Source: Neocallimastix lanati (nom. inval.) (Eukaryota > Neocallimastigomycota > Neocallimastigomycetes > Neocallimastigales > Neocallimastigaceae). From it: a stretch of DNA of 53,500 bases. A program made the position numbers and the translations under genes. Of this stretch, positions 23,213 through 34,678 are shown one piece after another (the stretch's first letter is position 1; each line of letters begins with the position of its first letter). The stretch is taken from positions 1,490,001-1,543,500 of the forward strand of contig JACVTC010000010.1 of assembly GCA_016946835.1 (NCBI GenBank), given 5' to 3'. The notes below the pieces were generated by a model. That model made no database searches. It had not been told where the DNA came from and worked only from the letters and a program-made list of their open reading frames with translations.

Positions 23213-23908
23213 TTATTTTTTGTTTTTATTATTCTTAACTTTTTTTCTAATGACATGTATAATAAGAAAAATAATTAAAAATGCAAAGAATATTCCGATT
23301 AATAAAAGAAGACTGTAAAATAAATAAATGTATATACCTACTGCTTTGTCATTATTATCACTAAGTTTATTACTACAATATCCGTTATCACAATAACCAT
23401 AAAAGCATTCATTATCTTTTATACAATGCTCATTTTCCACTTTACCACATTCTATTTTATTTTGCTTATTATTTAAGCTACAAAATGATATAATAGTTGA
23501 TTCGTTTGTAATACATGTACCATTATTACAGCTATTACTGTAGCATTGTGAGTTATTATAACAAATAAAGGTAGAACAAGGATCATCATTATTTTTAATA
23601 TTTTTACAAATATCAACTGTTAATTGTCCTTCGGGAATATTGTCCTTATTATAGCTTGTATTATTATAAGTACTTGGGATACCATATATAATTGGATCAT
23701 CTTCCTTTATACATTCATTATTTCTGCAATAAAAAATGTAATCGCAAATTGAATTTTTACATCCAAGGGAACTATTTGGACAGTCTTTATCATTTTTACA
23801 ATTGTCCATTGAAATTGATAATACTTCATCTTTACTATATATTTTGCAATTTATAGTAATAATGATAGAAAAAAAGTAAAATAATAAATATATATGTATT
23901 TTTTGCAT
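23213..23908 (-). CDS. Cysteine-rich type I membrane protein
   Basis: 231 aa. Residues 1-20 are a hydrophobic signal peptide. The predicted outside part (~21-188) has 18 cysteines. Three modules with spacing C-x5-C-x4/6-C-x4-C are visible: C37-C55, C116-C132 (..C-N-N-G-T-C) and C162-C178 (..C-D-N-G-Y-C). There are several N-x-S/T sites. A strong membrane span lies at ~190-220, followed by a short basic tail (R-K-K-V-K-N-N-K-N-K-K). This predicts a surface or secretory-pathway protein with a disulphide-rich ectodomain. I do not recognise the specific family; the spacing resembles small Cys-rich modules common in secreted proteins. There is no intron and no neighbour within 2.5 kb. The function is unknown. 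Confidence 0.85.
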   Translation of the reverse strand: MQKIHIYLLFYFFSIIITINCKIYSKDEVLSISMDNCKNDKDCPNSSLGCKNSICDYIFYCRNNECIKEDDPIIYGIPSTYNNTSYNKDNIPEGQLTVDICKNIKNNDDPCSTFICYNNSQCYSNSCNNGTCITNESTIISFCSLNNKQNKIECGKVENEHCIKDNECFYGYCDNGYCSNKLSDNNDKAVGIYIYLFYSLLLLIGIFFAFLIIFLIIHVIRKKVKNNKNKK

Positions 23909-24115
23909 AATACTCTAAATATAATATTAATATCTATTTATTTAATTAGTCAGTTAATATTTATTTATTTTGTTAATTATTTTTAGTTAATTAATTTTAT
24001 TTAGTTAATTACTATTTATTTTTTATTTGATTATTTGTTTGTTTGTTTATTTATTTGTTTATTTATTTATTTACTCACATCCATTAAAATTATTTTGAAG
24101 ATATTTCTTCCTACT

Positions 24116-24146
<31 letters not shown>

Positions 24147-24268
24147 TTTTTTACTTTATTTATTATTATTAAATTTGTTCTAATATAATATTATATTAAA
24201 ATATATTAAAAATTTATAATATTAAAAATTTATAATATAAATCTTTAATATATTTCAATAAATAGAAT

Positions 24269-24306
<38 letters not shown>

Positions 24307-24319
24307 AAATAAATATAAA
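23909..24319. other. AT-rich upstream region
   Basis: TTTATTTATT-type repeats, a TA microsatellite (24118-24136) and a 35-base poly(A) run (24270-24304). No gene. Confidence 0.5.
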
Positions 24320-26330
24320 AATAAATTAGAATTAATATTTTTAATTTCTATTTAATCAGTTGATTTTCGAATAGAAAAAATATATATATATAAAAATAAG
24401 TACAAACTAATAAAATACGCCAGATTCGAATATCTATTGTTGGGAGAAGTTTTATTTATGAGGTATTTAGTTATATAATTTTATTTATTTATTATTTAAA
24501 AGTAATTATAATTTACTTAATACATGTATTTAATTATTAACTTGAAAATAAATAAGAAATTATAAAATAAATTTGGCATAAAACATTGCAAAGAATAATT
24601 ATAAGAATTATTCTTGCTTTTATATTTGTAATTCATAATAAACTATTTAATTAATTAATTTTTCTAATTAACTATTAAGTATTTCATATAAAAGTATAAA
24701 ATAGAATATATATTAGTAAAAAGTAAATTTATATCAAAACCCAAATTTGAGTTAATATTTTTAATTTCTGTTAATTTCCATTTAATCCGTTGATATTCGA
24801 ATGAAAATTCTTTTTTTTTTTTTTTTGGACTCATGTAGGTATGTGTAATGCCATACCATTTCGGCGTCGGAGCTATCACTTCCCTAAATAAGGTTAATAT
24901 AACAGAGCTTTCTAACAGTTCTACTATAGAACTGGAAGTTATGACAATGATCTCTTTAACTATTATTGGAGAATGAACAACGATTACAATCCCCAAAGAT
25001 ATTGCATTTTTAGTAACTGTGGTGTTGAATTTAATTATGCTCGAAGGCTGAACGCCTTAACAGCCAGGATAGAACCCTGATCGACCAAATAGAAAAATAT
25101 ATATATATATAAAAATAAGTACAAAAACAAATTTTGAATTAATATTTTTAATTTTCATTTATAGAGTTGATTTTCCAATAGAAAAAATAAATACAATAAA
25201 ATAAAAATAAAAATAAGTACAAAAACTAAATTTGAATTAATATTTTTAATATCTGTTAATTTTCATTTAATCAGTTGATTTTCGAATAGAAAAAAAATAA
25301 AAATAAAAATAAGTACAAAACCAAATTTAAATTAATATTTTTAATTTCTGTTAATTTTCATTTAATCAGTTGATTTTCGAATAGAAAAAAAAATATAAAA
25401 ATAAAAAAAAAATATAAAAAATAAAAGTACAAAACCAAATTTGAATTAATATTTTTAATATCTGTTAATTTTCATTTAATCAGTTGATTTTCGAATAGAA
25501 AAAAAAATAAAAATAAAAATAAGTACAAAACCAAATTTAAATTAATATTTTTAATTTCTGTTAATTTTCATTTAATCAGTTGATTTTCGAATAGAAAAAA
25601 AAATATAAAAATAAAAAAAAAAATATAAAAAATAAAAGTACAAAACCAAATTTGAATTAATATTTTTAATTTCTGTTAATTTTCATTTAATCAGTTGATT
25701 TTCGAATAGAAAAAAAAATATAAAAATAAAAAAAAAATATAAAAAATAAAAGTACAAAACCAAATTTGAATTAATATTTTTAATATCTGTTAATTTTCAT
25801 TTAATCAGTTGATTTTCGAATAGAAAAAAAAATAAAAATAAAAATAAGTACAAAACCAAATTTAAATTAATATTTTTAATTTCTGTTAATTTTCATTTAA
25901 TCAGTTGATTTTCGAATAGAAAAAAAAATATAAAAATAAAAAAAAAAATATAAAAAATAAAAGTACAAAACCAAATTTGAATTAATATTTTTAATTTCTG
26001 TTAATTTTCATTTAATCAGTTGATTTTCGAATAGAAAAAAAATAAAAATAAAAATAAGTACAAAACCAAATTTGAATTAATATTTTTAATTTCCGTTAAT
26101 TTTCATTTAATCAATTGATTTTCGAATAGAAAAAAAATAAAAATAAAAATAAGTACAAAACCAAATTTGAATTAATATTTTTAATTTCCATTTAATCAAT
26201 TGATTTTCGAATAGAAAAAAAATATAAAAATAAAAAAAAAAATATAAAAAATAAAAGTACAAAACCAAATTTAAATTAATATTTTTAATTTCTGTTTATA
26301 AAGTTGATTTTCGAATAGAAAATACATAGA
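24320..26330 (+). repeat. ~90-120-bp tandem array
   Basis: About fifteen copies of a unit containing AAGTACAAAACCAAATTTGA, TTAATATTTTTAATTTC, TTTTCATTTAATCAG and TTGATTTTCGAATAG, followed by a length-variable A-rich spacer. Two outlying copies lie at ~24330-24415 and ~24715-24810, with a non-repeat segment between them. The array is split at ~24830-25084 by a non-AT insertion. Confidence 0.9.
24824..25084 (-). mobile_element. Candidate short retroposon inserted in the tandem array
   Basis: A ~245-bp block of ordinary base composition interrupts one array unit. Read on the minus strand it starts GGTCGATCAGGGTTC and ends with a run of ~18 A (24810-24827 as T on plus). The flanks AATGAAAATT and AATAGAAAAAT, both within the unit's ..CGAATAGAAAA.., look like a target duplication. 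The short ORF across it is only partial and resembles nothing known. A SINE or other poly(A) retroposon fits; the identity is unknown. Confidence 0.5.
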
Positions 26331-26854
26331 TATTATTATTATTTAAGGTTAAATGTATTAAAAATTTATATTATTATATATTATATATATTATATATATT
26401 TATGATTTATGATTTAAAATTATAACTATATGAGGACTGATGTTTTTAAAAAATAATGTTAAAAATAAAGATTTTATCAAAATGAAATTATATAAAAATA
26501 TTAATTGTTATTTATAAAAAAAATAAATAGAATTCAATTTCTACTTTTAAAGCTTTATTTAATTAATTAACAAATTAATATATTATAATTTAAAGTATCA
26601 ATAAATTATGATAAATGGCTTTATATATATTTTTATATATGTTATATAGAATATATGATATTTATTTATATGATATCAGATTAAAAGGAAAAGTGGATTT
26701 TATTCATTTAAAAATGTATATAAAAAGTGATAAAATACAGCTATTTATTTTATCTTTAAACTAATAAATATAATTAATTAAATAATTAAAGAATATTATT
26801 TAAATATATATTAATAAATATAAAACTAATTATCTTTACAAATTAAATTCAAAA
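26331..26854. other. AT-rich upstream region of the LysM-PLA2 gene
   Basis: No gene or clear promoter motif; TA-rich throughout. Confidence 0.5.
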
Positions 26855-28385
26855 ATGAATTTATTATTTGTTTTTAATATTTTTTTATTTTTAGCAAGAT
26901 ATTCTTATGGAAATCCTAGTAATAAATGTACTAGATTCCATAAAGTTAGAAAAAATGAAACTCTCATTGATATTGCTGGAAATAATAAAGTACCAATTAG
27001 TAAATTAAAATACTTAAATAAAAGGATTAATTTAGATAAAATTAGTGCAGGTGAAAAAATTTGTGTCAATGGAAATGTTACTTACTCACAATTTTTTAAT
27101 GAAGAAGGTTGTAATTATATTATTAATTATTAAAAAAAATTTATTAAATATATTTTTAAATTTAATATTAATATTATATAAAATATTTAAATAATTAAAA
27201 TAAAATAAGTTGATGATTTATTAAACGTTCCTAAAATTACCACAGAGCAAAATAATGAATACAAAATAATTTTAGAAAGTAAATTAAAAGAAAATAATAG
27301 AAAAGAATATTTAAAGATAAATAAATTTATACGTTCATCAATTGACAAAATTGCAAAAAAATATTCAATGGATGAATTTTATGTGCATAAATGCGAAAGT
27401 CAATGCGAAATTTTAAAAAATAATATTATTAATTTAGATAACGACGAAAAAGAAATATTTAGTTTTACTTTAATAAACGATGTTTATGAAGAGATCTCTA
27501 AAAGTGATACAAAAGTAGATGTCAATACCATATATATGCCGTGCCTAAAGTATATATATTTTATTTTATTTTATTTTATTTTATTTTATTCAATCTGTAC
27601 TTTATATTTGATATTCTACTATTTATTTTATTCTATTTTATTTTATTCAATCTGTACTTTATATTTGATATTCTACTATTTATTTTATTTTATTTTATTT
27701 TATTCAATCTGTACTTTATATTTGATATTCAACTATTTATTTTATTTTATTTTATTTTATTCGATCTGTACTTTATATTTAATATTCTACTATTTATTTT
27801 ATTTTATTTAATTTCTTTTTTTTATACTTTCATATTTTAACGTAATTTTTGTACAGCTTTTGCTACACTATGAATTACATAGATAATCATAAATCAGAAA
27901 TTTTATCATTTTATAACGAAACCAGTTATAGTGATAATTCAAAATTTGTTAAAAGAGGTTTCCAATGTACTAAGTTAAACGAAATGGGATATAACCAAGT
28001 AGGTAATATGAAAATTAGGGTATTTCATAATAATAAAAGTGGTTTATTAACAGAAATTAATGGATGCAGTGGACCAGTACAAAAAATATTTAAGCCAGCT
28101 TGTAACTCCCATGATGTCTGCTATTGTTGCGGCTCATCAAAACCTAAATGTGACGATAAACTTTTTGATGATATGGCTACAATTTGTGAAGAAAAAGGTG
28201 GATTGGATTATGCTGGCTGTAGGTTACAAGCATCCGCAGCTTATTATGCAGTCAGATATGCAGGTATTGGACATTATGAAGATGGCCATAAATTTGCTAA
28301 GAAAAATAAAGAAAGCTGTGTTTGCACCTCTGATGTTAAAAAATATCTTATGAATAAAATGTTCTTTATTAATCCAGAAAATTAG
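26855..28385 (+). CDS. Secreted LysM-phospholipase A2 fusion protein, three exons
   Basis: Proposed exons are 26855-27110, 27210-27549 and 27857-28385 (374 aa). Introns 27111-27209 (GTAATT..AG) and 27550-27856 (GTATAT..CAG) keep the frame, phases 1 and 2. Residues 1-19 are a signal peptide. Residues ~25-72 form a LysM domain (V-R-K-N-E-T-L-I-D-I-A, then L-N, then I-S-A-G-E-K-I-C-V) that binds chitin or peptidoglycan. A Lys/Asn/Glu-rich linker follows to ~198. Residues ~250-350 are a secreted phospholipase A2. The catalytic His284-Asp285 pair lies in A-C-N-S-H-D-V-C-Y-C-C-G, with further paired cysteines (K-C-D-D, T-I-C, A-G-C-R). That motif resembles conodipine-like/fungal sPLA2. Predicted activity: sn-2 hydrolysis of phospholipids outside the cell, Ca-dependent in most families. 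The second intron consists mostly of satellite. The alternative is two separate genes, but both splice junctions are consistent with one. Confidence 0.78.
27560..27815 (-). repeat. Satellite units filling intron 2 of the LysM-PLA2 gene
   Basis: Four units (TTCAATCTGTACTTTATA, then TTGATATTCTACTATT, then (TTTTA)n) form most of the 307-bp intron. They are the reverse complement of the satellite at 30440-30597, including the variant TAGTAGAATATCAAAT. Short Phe/Ile/Leu/Tyr ORFs here are artefacts. Confidence 0.95.
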
Positions 28386-28769
28386 AATTTTAATAAATAT
28401 AAAAAATTATAAATAAATAAATAAATAAAAAATTATAATAAATAAATAAATAAATAAATAAATAAAAAATTATAATAAATAAATAAATAAATTAAAAATT
28501 ATAATATATATATATATATATAACAAAAAAAAAAAGAAACAAAAAAAGAATAAAAAAAAAAATTAAAATTTAAAGAATATAGTATTAGTATAATATAATA
28601 TAATATAATATAATATAATATAATATAATATAATATAATATAATATAATATAATATAATATAATATAATATAATATAATAATAATAAACTAAATTTTAAA
28701 ATTAAAAATGAAATTAAAGAAATAAAATAAAAGTATATTAAAAAAGTGAAATAAAATATAATAAAAAGT
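28386..28769 (+). repeat. AAAT and TAATA microsatellites downstream of LysM-PLA2
   Basis: (AAAT)n at ~28402-28495 and a pure (TAATA)n pentanucleotide tract at 28589-28680. Confidence 0.9.
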
Positions 28770-30597
28770 TAAAATAAAATAAAATAAATTGTTGAAATAT
28801 GAATATAAAGTACAGATTGAATAAAATAAAATAAAATAAAATAAAATAAAATAAAATAAAATAAAATAAAATAAAATAAATTGTTGAAATATGAATATAA
28901 AGTACAGATTGAATAAAATAAAATAAAATAAAATAAAATAAAATAAAATAAAATAAAATAAAATAAAATAAAATAAAATAAAATAAAATAAAATAAAATA
29001 AAATAAAATAAATTGTTGAAATATGAATATAAAGTACAGATTGAATAAAATAAAATAAAATAAAATAAAATAAAATAAAATAAAATAAAATAAAATAAAA
29101 TAAAATAAAATAAAATAAAATAAAATAAAATAAAATAAATTGTTGAAATATGAATATAAAGTACAGATTGAATAAAATAAAATAAAATAAAATAAATTGT
29201 TGAAATATGAATATAAAGTACAGATTGAATAAAATAAAATAAAATAAAATAAAATAAAATAAAATAAAATAAAATAAAATAAAATAAAATAAAATAAAAT
29301 AAAATAAATTGTTGAAATATGAATATAAAGTACAGATTGAATAAAATAAAATAAAATAAAATAAAATAAAATAAAATAAAATAAAATAAAATAAAATAAA
29401 ATAAAATAAAATAAAATAAAATAAAATAAAATAAAATAAATTGTTGAAATATGAATATAAAGTACAGATTGAATAAAATAAAATAAAATAAAATAAAATA
29501 AAATAAAATAAAATAAAATAAAATAAAATAAAATAAAATAAAATAAAATAAAATAAAATAAAATAAAATAAAATAAATTGTTGAAATATGAATATAAAGT
29601 ACAGATTGAATAAAATAAAATAAAATAAAATAAAATAAAATAAAATAAAATAAAATAAATTGTTGAAATATGAATATAAAGTACAGATTGAATAAAATAA
29701 AATAAAATAAAATAAAATAAAATAAAATAAAATAAAATAAAATAAAATAAAATAAAATAAAATAAAATAAAATAAAATAAAATAAAATAAAATAAAATAA
29801 AATAAAATAAAATAAAATAAAATAAAATAAAATAAAATAAAATAAAATAAAATAAAATAAAATAAAATAAAATAAAATAAAATAAAATAAAATAAAATAA
29901 AATAAAATAAAATAAAATAAAATAAAATAAAATAAAATAAAATAAAATAAAATAAAATAAAATAAAATAAAATAAAATAAAATAAAATAAAATAAAATAA
30001 AATAAAATAAAATAAAATAAAATAAAATAAAATAAAATAAAATAAAATAAAATAAAATAAAATAAAATAAAATAAAATAAAATAAAATAAAATAAAATAA
30101 AATAAAATAAAATAAAATAAAATAAAATAAAATAAAATAAAATAAAATAAAATAAATAAATAAAATAAAATAAAATAAAATAAAATAAAATAAAATAAAT
30201 TGTTGAAATATGAATATAAAGTACAGATTGAATAAAATAAAATAAAATAAAATAAAATAAAATAAAATAAAATAAAATAAAATAAAATAAAATAAAATAA
30301 AATAAAATAAAATAAAATAAAATAAAATAAAATAAAATAAAATAAAATAAAATAAAATAAAATAAAATAAAATAAAATAAAATAAAATAAAATAAAATAA
30401 AATAAAATAAAATAAAATAAAATAAAATAAATAGTAGAATATGAATATAAAGTACAGATTAAATAAAATAAAATAAATAGTAGAATATGAATATAAAGTA
30501 CAGATTAAATAAAATAAAATAAATAGTAGAATATCAAATATAAAGTACAGATTGAATAAAATAAAATAAAATAAAATAAATAGTGGAATATTAAATA
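28770..30597 (+). repeat. Large AAAAT satellite block
   Basis: (AAAAT)n tracts separated by a 43-bp unit (TTGTTGAAATATGAATATAA, AGTACAGATTGAAT). About eleven TTGTTGAAA units occur, then three to four TAGTAGAATAT-type units near the right end. One uninterrupted pentanucleotide tract spans about 29693-30153. Confidence 0.97.
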
Positions 30598-32449
30598 TGC
30601 AGGGTAACTTTTTATTTTCTCATTCTGATCAATTAAATCGATTTGCTGAACATTATAGTGAACTAGCTTCTGATGTTACTCAACGTAGTTTGGATAATGA
30701 ATACTGAGTAAGTTTATTTGGAACTAATCCTGATAATAATACTACTTGGGATATTAATGATCCTATTATTATGGAAGAAATTCAAAACACTGTGCTTGAT
30801 ATGAAAAATAATAAAGCTCCCCTATTTTATTCAATTTGTTCATTAATGATGTACTGAATAATTGTGATAAGTATGGTGTATATTTAGATTCTCAATATTG
30901 TTGAGGTGGACTTTTTGCGGATGATATTGTTTTAGTTGCTCCTTCTAAACAAGCAGGCTCTTAAGAAAATTTTTGAATAAAGTTCATGAATGGGCTATTA
31001 AAAATGAAATGACTTTTGGAATTAATAAGTGTACTACTCTTGTTGTAAAACCAATTAACTTTATTAAACCGATAAACTATGAAGATCCATCTTTCTTTAT
31101 TGGTAGTAACAAATTACCTAAAACTGACAACTATACTTATCTTGGTATTCCTTTTGATGAATCTTTATCACTGAAACCTATTCAATCCAAATTAAACAGT
31201 AATTTAAATGTCAAGTTAAATTTGTACTTTCGATTTCTTATTAATAAATCTATTCCTCTCCCATTGAAGAAATATGTTTTAATTTCGTTTATTCTTAGTC
31301 TTGTTATATATTATGCTCCTCTTTTTGGTTCAAATAAGAGCAGATGTTCTAAAGCTCAAAAAATTATTAATAGAGGACTTTATTGGAGTTATGGATTTAA
31401 ATCTCGCAATTCTTATATTAGTCTCTATGATATTACTAGTGAATTGAGAATACCTCCTCTTTCAGCTGTTTGTGTAATATCTCAATTACTATGCTTTAGA
31501 AAATGGAAAAATTCATCATGTATTATTAATCATCTCACTAATAATATTCCTACTATGTCACATTACACATTACTCATGGACTAAAGAATCAAGGACTTTG
31601 GATAAGAAATTAAATGGTAAAAAAGCAAGTGAAATAAAAAAGTTTTATTGGGAAAGAGATGTCTTCAAACCCTCAAAAGCTAAATAAGCAATTATTTACA
31701 AGGAGAATGATTTTGGATTTATTTCAGAAATCAGAAACGTAAAATTTCAATATCCTAAGTATCAGTTGGGATTCTTTTCTAGAATTAGGTGTGGTTTTAA
31801 ATTTGACATTAGTATTTCCATTAAAAGAAAAATCGTCTCAGAAGATTGCCCTAAATGTTGCCCTTGTTGTGGTGTTAATGTACCTAGCTTTTCTCACTGG
31901 ATCTTTACCTGTAAAGAATTAGAAGACTACAGAAATAAATCTTTACCTTTTCTTGATGATTTCTTTTTGAAGTTTGCAATGATAATTGAACAAAAATCCT
32001 TGGATGTTTCTTTTGATTCAGAAAAGGATTATGATAATAATATTTATTATTATATATTGAGTGTACTTCTTGGTGGGCGCTCTATATATTCAAAAATTAA
32101 AGTTAATGATGGGGAACAAAGACAATTAGTTGACAATATTTATAAACAAAGTTCAACTTCGTCAACTGTTCCGTATTTTGTGGGGATTGCTGAGTTTCTA
32201 ACAAACGTAATACCATTAATTTGTCGATCTTTTAGATTGATGATGAAATGGTATTCCATTGAATCAACCGTTGCTAAGAGCGTCGACGTCGAAATAATAA
32301 GGTATTGATTTTAACCTCCCGGTGAAATGACAGATACAGATTCGATTGATAGCACTAATACTGAAATTATTATTCATAATAATGGACGTGGTGTTATTAT
32401 CGAGGAATGGGAAAAGTTAGAGGATATTGCTTCTAACGCACTTTTATAA
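30598..32449 (+). pseudogene. LINE retrotransposon remnant (internal deletion, stops, frameshifts)
   Basis: The translated pieces align with the intact LINE ORF at 45627-49712. The segment before the RT (Q-L-N-R-F-A-E-H-Y) continues to K-N-N-K-A-P. A deletion of roughly 0.7 kb then removes most of the RT and the frame resumes at P-I-L-F-N and F-A-D-D-I-V. Next come the thumb region (30973-31584), a frameshift near 31565 and the C-terminal zinc motif (C-P-K-C-C-P-C-C-G..H-W-I-F-T-C, ~31848-31912). The copy ends at the equivalent C-terminus near 32449. At least four in-frame stops are present. The 5' edge abuts the satellite at 30597. No poly(A) tail was recognised. Confidence 0.88.
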
Positions 32450-32515
32450 TTTTATAATATGTAATATTTTATTTCATGTATTTAATTTGATATTTTTCAT
32501 TTAATTCATGTAATT

Positions 32516-32603
32516 TTATCTCTCGATCACGTGCTGTTGAGCATGATTCACAGCCATTAATTTTTCGATCTTTTCTTCGTGTTCGTTAAGGTGTACCGGT
32601 GAA
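32516..32603 (-). other. Possible terminal exon fragment
   Basis: Minus strand: after a CAG acceptor (32604-32606) comes a frame of 28 codons with E-H-E-E-K-I-E-K-L-M and ending H-V-I-E-R then TAA. Composition is less AT-rich than the surroundings and the sequence is helical in character. No partner exon was found. Confidence 0.2.
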
Positions 32604-32606
32604 CTG

Positions 32607-32879
32607 TTTCATTTTAAAAAATATAATGAAAGCATCATGACATATATACTCCAAGATCATTTTTATAGTAATAATTTTATATTAAGATTTCTTATTATAT
32701 ACATAAAATTAAATTTAAAGTTTCTACTAAAAATATCAATGATATTATCACAAGGGAAAATATATATACATATATATATTTTTTTTCGATGTAAAACAGT
32801 TATTAAGCAATACTGTTGAAAATAGCACTTCAAAAAATTTGGAATAGGTTAAAATTTTTAATTTCAATTGATTCTACGA

Positions 32880-32911
<32 letters not shown>

Positions 32912-32919
32912 TAATAATG

Positions 32920-32989
<70 letters not shown>

Positions 32990-33446
32990 TGATGATGATG
33001 ATGATGATGATATTGATTGTAATAATAATGTTAGTTAAGAAAAAACAAATAAAAAAATAAGCTTCAATGAACTTAGAGATATCCTAATTATTTAGAAATT
33101 AAAAAAGAATTGGACAAAGTAAAACATAAGCTTTATAATATGTAAATATTAAAAAAAAAAAAAAAAAAAAAAAGAGATAATATTAATATATGAATAATAT
33201 AATAATTATTTCATTTATTCAATTATTTATTTTTTACATATTTTATTGAAAATAAAAATAAAATAAATAAATATGAAAAAAAAAAAAAAATAATAATAAT
33301 AAAAAAATATAAAAATAAAAGAAATAAATAAAAAAAAAAATGAAATAAATAAAAATAATATTAAAAATATATTATTTATTAATATATATAAATAGTTTAA
33401 TACTAATTAATTATTATTCTGGTTATAACAATATTATTGAAGTTGA

Positions 33447-33480
<34 letters not shown>

Positions 33481-33787
33481 TAGTAATAGTGACAACTAAA
33501 TTATTATCATATAATTTGATCCATTGTTCATAGAAACCACTGATGTTGTTTACCACACTAAGTAAAAGTAGTTTAAAGAAATCTAAAGATAATATATTTT
33601 AATTTTATTAAATAGCTTCCCTAACCAATGGGTAAAGCTTTGTAAACCTTCATCTTAAAATGGACAGATGGTCTATCAAGCATTGGCATGTAACTATCTA
33701 AGGTAGAAATAAGAATTTTAAACATAATCTAATGTATTTTTAACATATAATATAAACTATTTCAATTTAGGATTTATAAAAAGAATA
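32607..33787. other. AT-rich DNA with AAT/GAT microsatellite
   Basis: (AAT)n with some GAT at 32880-33015 could encode an Asn/Asp run but no gene is evident. A TA microsatellite lies at 33450-33477. A moderately complex stretch at 33490-33710 was not recognised. Confidence 0.5.
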
Positions 33788-34542
33788 TTGATGCGTTTCA
33801 CAATGTGGCTTATTACAATAAGTGGCGTTTTAAAATATCAATTATAAGTTAAATAAATAATTAATAATTAATAAATAAATAATTTTGATAAAAATATAAT
33901 AATAATATTTATTTGAAAAATTATTTATTATTATTATTATCTTTTCAAACTGTATTAAAATTGTTTAAAAATAAAAAAAAGTTTGATGATATTTTCAATT
34001 GGTTATTATTACTTGTAATTATTTATTATAAATTTATAAAAATATAAAAGTTAATTATAACATTAAAATAATTAATTCATAATTGTTAATTATGAAGAAA
34101 TCTTAATATATATATATATTTTTTTTTTAAACTGTGAAGATATTAATAAAAATATAATAGTAATTATAATAATAAAATAATTAATTAATAATAAGAGAGA
34201 GTTGCATTTCGTCAAGTGGCGTGTCATTAAAAAGAAACTTTTTACTAATACACCACTTGACAAAATGCAACTCTCCATATTATTTGTAATATTTAATTAT
34301 AAAAAATAAATTTATAATGTATACTTAGTAATCAATATTATTTTAGTATTATTTAAATATTAAAAAAAAATAAATAAAATAAAATAAAATAAATATTTAA
34401 TAAAATAAACAACATCAATATTAATAATATTTTTAATTTATTTTTATTTATTTATTCATATTAATTTTCAATTATGTTGAAACGCCATCCGGTGAAATGC
34501 AGCATTATAATAATACGCCACTTGGCGAAATGCCCCACTCCC
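33788..34542. mobile_element. Decayed non-autonomous MULE
   Basis: The left edge has GATGCGTTTCACAATGTGGC, close to the complete MULE's right-end sequence (TGCGTTTCGGAATGTGGC). The right edge, read on the minus strand, begins GGGAGTGGGGCATTTCGCC and contains CAAGTGGCGT. Motifs of the type GCATTTC..CAAGTGGCGT occur five times in both orientations, two of them as the hairpin at 34197-34275. No transposase. Confidence 0.5.
34197..34275. repeat. 79-base near-perfect hairpin
   Basis: The 28-base arms 34197-34224 (GAGAGTTGCATTTCG..) and 34248-34275 match at 25 of 28 positions when folded. The 23-base spacer itself pairs AAAAAG with CTTTTT around an AAA loop, so nearly the whole segment can fold. 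Confidence 0.85.
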
Positions 34543-34636
34543 ATTAATAATATTTAATTATAAAGTATTAATTATATTTTAAACTACATTAAAATTACTT
34601 AAAAAAAAAAATGAATTTTTGATGGTCTTTTTATCT

Positions 34637-34678
<42 letters not shown>

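Noticed and set aside
24664-24996. 110-codon minus-strand frame
   Set aside because: Runs through the candidate retroposon, its A tail and array DNA; no start conservation or recognisable domain.
27541-27840. Plus-strand Phe/Leu/Tyr frames near 27.6 kb
   Set aside because: They are the satellite inside the second intron of the LysM-PLA2 gene; splicing removes them.
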